Shown: positions 16,007 through 17,427 of the stretch, in pieces
Layout of the letters: every line of letters begins with the position of its first letter
Position numbering within the stretch: the first letter of the stretch is position 1
Assembly (NCBI GenBank): GCA_051418075.1
Contig: JBPRGG010000108.1
Location: 1 to 17,427 of the forward strand
DNA: 17,427 nucleotides
Reading direction: 5' to 3'
From: JBPRGG01 sp051418075
Lineage (GTDB): Bacteria > Bacteroidota > Bacteroidia > Cytophagales > Cyclobacteriaceae
Position numbers and translations under genes: made by a program
The notes under the pieces: model-generated
What the model saw: the letters and a program-made list of their open reading frames with translations, nothing else
Databases searched by the model: none
What the model was told of the DNA's origin: nothing

Positions 16007-16378
16007 TTAAGCCTGGTTCAATTGGTTGTCCAAAACCATCCAGATAACATAGGCGACAATAAAAATGATCAAGCCATAAAGGGTGGTAATGGAAGAAACT
16101 TTTAATCCTCCTGCCAGGATTCCGGGAGAAACTGAACCCAATTGTTCAATGGTGGCAAAAGCTTGATACAATCCAATCAATTGGCCCAGGATACCAATAA
16201 CCAGGCCCAGGATACCTGCCGCTTTAATGTACGATAATTGATGCCGTAAAATACCTGAGTCCCTGGATTTACCGATCACCTGCATGGCTTTTAAAAAACT
16301 CCATACCAGCATCAAAAAAGCAATCAATGTTAAAATGCCCATAAACAACGGGCCGCCCATATTAAATAAATCTGTCAT
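16007..16378 (-). CDS. Small TolQ/ExbB/MotA-like membrane protein
   Basis: This 123-residue protein has three hydrophobic segments (about 9-30, 50-72 and 90-115). The second and third carry the family signature GLVIGILGQLIGLYQAF followed by SPGILAGGLKVSSITTLYGL, equivalent to the G..GT..GL..AF and SP..LA.GI..AL.TT..GL elements of TolQ/ExbB/MotA stators; the pore-lining Thr pair after SSI is present. It is about half the size of TolQ and lacks its long cytoplasmic loop, so it corresponds to the core helices only. No ExbD/TolR partner is adjacent. It is divergent from the membrane LytTR regulator across a 134-bp region with -7 boxes on both strands. Proton-channel function is inferred only from the signature. 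Confidence 0.8.
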   Translation of the reverse strand: MTDLFNMGGPLFMGILTLIAFLMLVWSFLKAMQVIGKSRDSGILRHQLSYIKAAGILGLVIGILGQLIGLYQAFATIEQLGSVSPGILAGGLKVSSITTLYGLIIFIVAYVIWMVLDNQLNQA

Positions 16379-16405
16379 GTTTTTATTTAAGTTTGATATT
16401 CAAGG

Positions 16406-16413
16406 CAAAAATA
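16406..16413 (-). promoter_or_regulatory. -7 box of the TolQ-like gene
   Basis: The minus strand reads TATTTTTG, an exact TAnnTTTG fit, about 28 nt before the ATG at 16378. Only a weak TGTT lies 19 nt upstream. A matching box faces the other way for the LytTR gene. Confidence 0.4.
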
Positions 16414-16493
16414 TAGCCTTTACCGGGTCTTTAACAGGTAGAATCCCGTACTTCATCTGTATTCTGTCGAATTTTTGATACGGGTTAACTTAT

Positions 16494-16501
16494 TATTTTT
16501 G
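16494..16501 (+). promoter_or_regulatory. -7 box of the LytTR gene, near-leaderless
   Basis: TATTTTTG is an exact TAnnTTTG match ending 11 nt before the ATG at 16513, so the transcript would have only a few leader bases. A TTTG lies upstream at 16474-16477, but the 16-nt spacing is shorter than usual. Confidence 0.35.
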
Positions 16502-16512
16502 AATTTTGCACT

Positions 16513-17265
16513 ATGAAACAAAACTTCAATACGTATTTGATTTTCTGGTCAGGTGTCACGCTATTGTTGTCACTATTTTTCGGCTTTAAATCTGACCAGT
16601 TTATTCAAAGCTTTTATTTTGTGGCATTTTTGCTTCCAGTGGCTGTAGCTACTTCTTATTTTTTTAGTCATTTCCTGGTCCCCAATTTTTTACTGCAAGG
16701 GAAATATTTTCAATTTGTACTTTATTTCTTTTACACGGTGATTGTATCCCTATGGTTGGAAATGCTGATCGTGGTCCTGGCTTTTATGATATTAGCCAAT
16801 TATCAATTTCCTAACCTTTTACCCCAATCTACCAACATCATCCAAATGGGATTTTTACTTTATCTGATTGTTTTTGCAGATGGCTTCAGACATATGGTGA
16901 TTCAAATGAGGCAACAGCAAGGTATATTGGCGATGAAACAAAAAAAAGAAAGTTTAGAGTATCTTTTGATAAAGGTAAACAGAAAAAACATACCTGTTAA
17001 ATTTTCGGATATTTACCTGGTTGAGAGCCTGAGTGATTACGTAAAGATTCATACTAAAGACAGTTTCCTTACCACCAGAGCCAGGATCAGCCATTTGCAA
17101 GATCAATTACCTGATTACTTTTTAAGGGTGCACCGGTCATTTATTGTTAACACCCACTATGTGCAACGTTTTACCAGGGAAATGATCTGCATGAAAGATC
17201 AGGAAATCCCAATTAGCCGAACCTATAAAAGCCAGGTGATGGCATTTCTTGAAAAGCAACCATAG
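16513..17265 (+). CDS. Membrane-anchored LytTR-family transcriptional regulator
   Basis: This 250-residue protein has four hydrophobic helices (about 8-24, 32-55, 66-96, 107-125), a basic/glutamine-rich linker helix (126-152) and a C-terminal LytTR DNA-binding domain (about 156-247). Key LytTR residues are IYLVESLSDYVKIH, the FLRVHRSFIVN signature and the closing ISRTYK. The membrane part, with LVPNFLLQGKYFQFVLYFFY, resembles the sensor segment of Bacteroidota LytS-type histidine kinases, but no kinase domain or receiver domain is present: the membrane sensor is joined straight to the DNA-binding domain. It should bind DNA while held at the inner membrane and respond to a membrane or external signal. 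It diverges from the TolQ-like gene. The target and signal are unknown. Confidence 0.92.
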   Translation: MKQNFNTYLIFWSGVTLLLSLFFGFKSDQFIQSFYFVAFLLPVAVATSYFFSHFLVPNFLLQGKYFQFVLYFFYTVIVSLWLEMLIVVLAFMILANYQFPNLLPQSTNIIQMGFLLYLIVFADGFRHMVIQMRQQQGILAMKQKKESLEYLLIKVNRKNIPVKFSDIYLVESLSDYVKIHTKDSFLTTRARISHLQDQLPDYFLRVHRSFIVNTHYVQRFTREMICMKDQEIPISRTYKSQVMAFLEKQP

Positions 17266-17272
17266 ATTAACC

Positions 17273-17307
17273 GTACACCTTCGTTCATGAAATGTACACT
17301 TATGAAC
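17273..17307. repeat. 21-bp-spaced GTACAC direct repeat with inverted GTTCAT/ATGAAC
   Basis: GTACAC occurs at 17273-17278 and again at 17294-17299, exactly 21 nt apart (two helix turns). Within it GTTCAT (17283-17288) and ATGAAC (17302-17307) form an inverted repeat. TTCGTTCAT (17280-17288) fits eight of nine positions of the LytTR-site consensus [TA][AC][CA]GTTN[AG][TG]. Two-turn-spaced direct repeats just after a LytTR gene make an operator plausible, but this is inference. Confidence 0.4.
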
Positions 17308-17427
17308 ACTTTTAAAGCTATAAAATATTTCAAATTCCTGATTATCAATATATTACAAACATGGCACATGATTTGGCTTAATAGCAGTGTACCATTATTT
17401 AGAACCGAAAAATTAAACATAGCCATG
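17287..17427 (+). CDS. Possible 5' end of an unknown gene, truncated by the window
   Basis: From ATG 17287 (or 17302) the frame stays open to the last base, 47 codons, with MNTFKAIKYFKFLIIN as a basic, hydrophobic beginning. It is 21 nt after the LytTR stop. Length is too short to rule out chance, and no family is recognised. Confidence 0.28.
   Translation, partial: MKCTLMNTFKAIKYFKFLIINILQTWHMIWLNSSVPLFRTEKLNIAM

Noticed and set aside
16513..17265. LytS-type histidine kinase
   Set aside because: The membrane segment is similar, but there is no histidine phosphorylation or ATP-binding motif; the C-terminus is LytTR.
17223..17426. Minus-strand 67-codon frame at the right edge
   Set aside because: It overlaps the end of the LytTR gene and the repeat region and shows no family features.
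1..17427. CRISPR arrays, tRNA, rRNA, insertion sequences, toxin-antitoxin or phage-defence genes
   Set aside because: No regularly spaced repeats, cloverleaf sequence, transposase or known defence domain was seen on either strand.

Overview
This window looks like a chromosomal segment of a Bacteroidota bacterium, probably Cytophagales-like. The evidence is a 1159-residue secreted protein with a type IX secretion (T9SS) C-terminal sorting domain, several Bacteroidota-type -7 boxes (TAnnTTTG) with almost no Shine-Dalgarno signals, a membrane LytTR regulator of a style common in that phylum, and a lipoprotein beta-hexosaminidase. Everything is read directly from sequence; no database search was possible.

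Layout. (1) 1-1640 is a visibly AT-rich, partly decayed stretch. It holds the tail of an outer-membrane-barrel-like ORF that has no start codon and seems frameshifted, an intact small secreted barrel-like protein, and the broken remains of a DinB/YfiT-type metalloprotein gene with its His motifs still legible. (2) 1663-5015, minus strand: a radical SAM protein and its DUF4130 partner, overlapping by 8 nt (the 'DNA modification/repair' pair known from phylogenetic profiling), followed by a RimL-type GNAT acetyltransferase and an HD-domain nucleotidase-like hydrolase. (3) 5148-6771, plus strand: an SDR-family NAD(P)-binding protein and a HAD phosphatase, overlapping by 8 nt. (4) 6772-7154: a gap with a relatively GC-rich, inverted-repeat-rich island and then a promoter candidate. 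(5) 7155-10634: a giant secreted protein with twelve NHL blades, six Ig-like repeats and a T9SS sorting domain, ended by a perfect 15-bp stem terminator shared with the convergent operon. (6) 10711-15485, minus strand: a three-gene exported glycan operon, sialidase-like Asp-box protein -> YdjC/ChbG-type deacetylase -> GH20 beta-N-acetylhexosaminidase. (7) 15486-16006: a gap with fragments of a decayed small gene. (8) 16007-17265: a small TolQ/ExbB/MotA-like membrane protein divergent from a four-helix membrane LytTR regulator, sharing a 134-bp promoter region. A possible new gene runs off the right edge, starting inside a 21-bp-spaced direct repeat.

How the genes may work together. The glycan operon is coherent: its three products all carry export signals and belong to families acting on amino-sugar glycans (exo-cleavage, N-deacetylation, removal of terminal GlcNAc/GalNAc), although no SusCD transporter lies in the window. 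The radical SAM/DUF4130 pair is the least biochemically understood conserved module here. The LytTR/TolQ-like pair is a plausible small membrane sensing unit. No CRISPR array, tRNA, rRNA or intact mobile element was seen.
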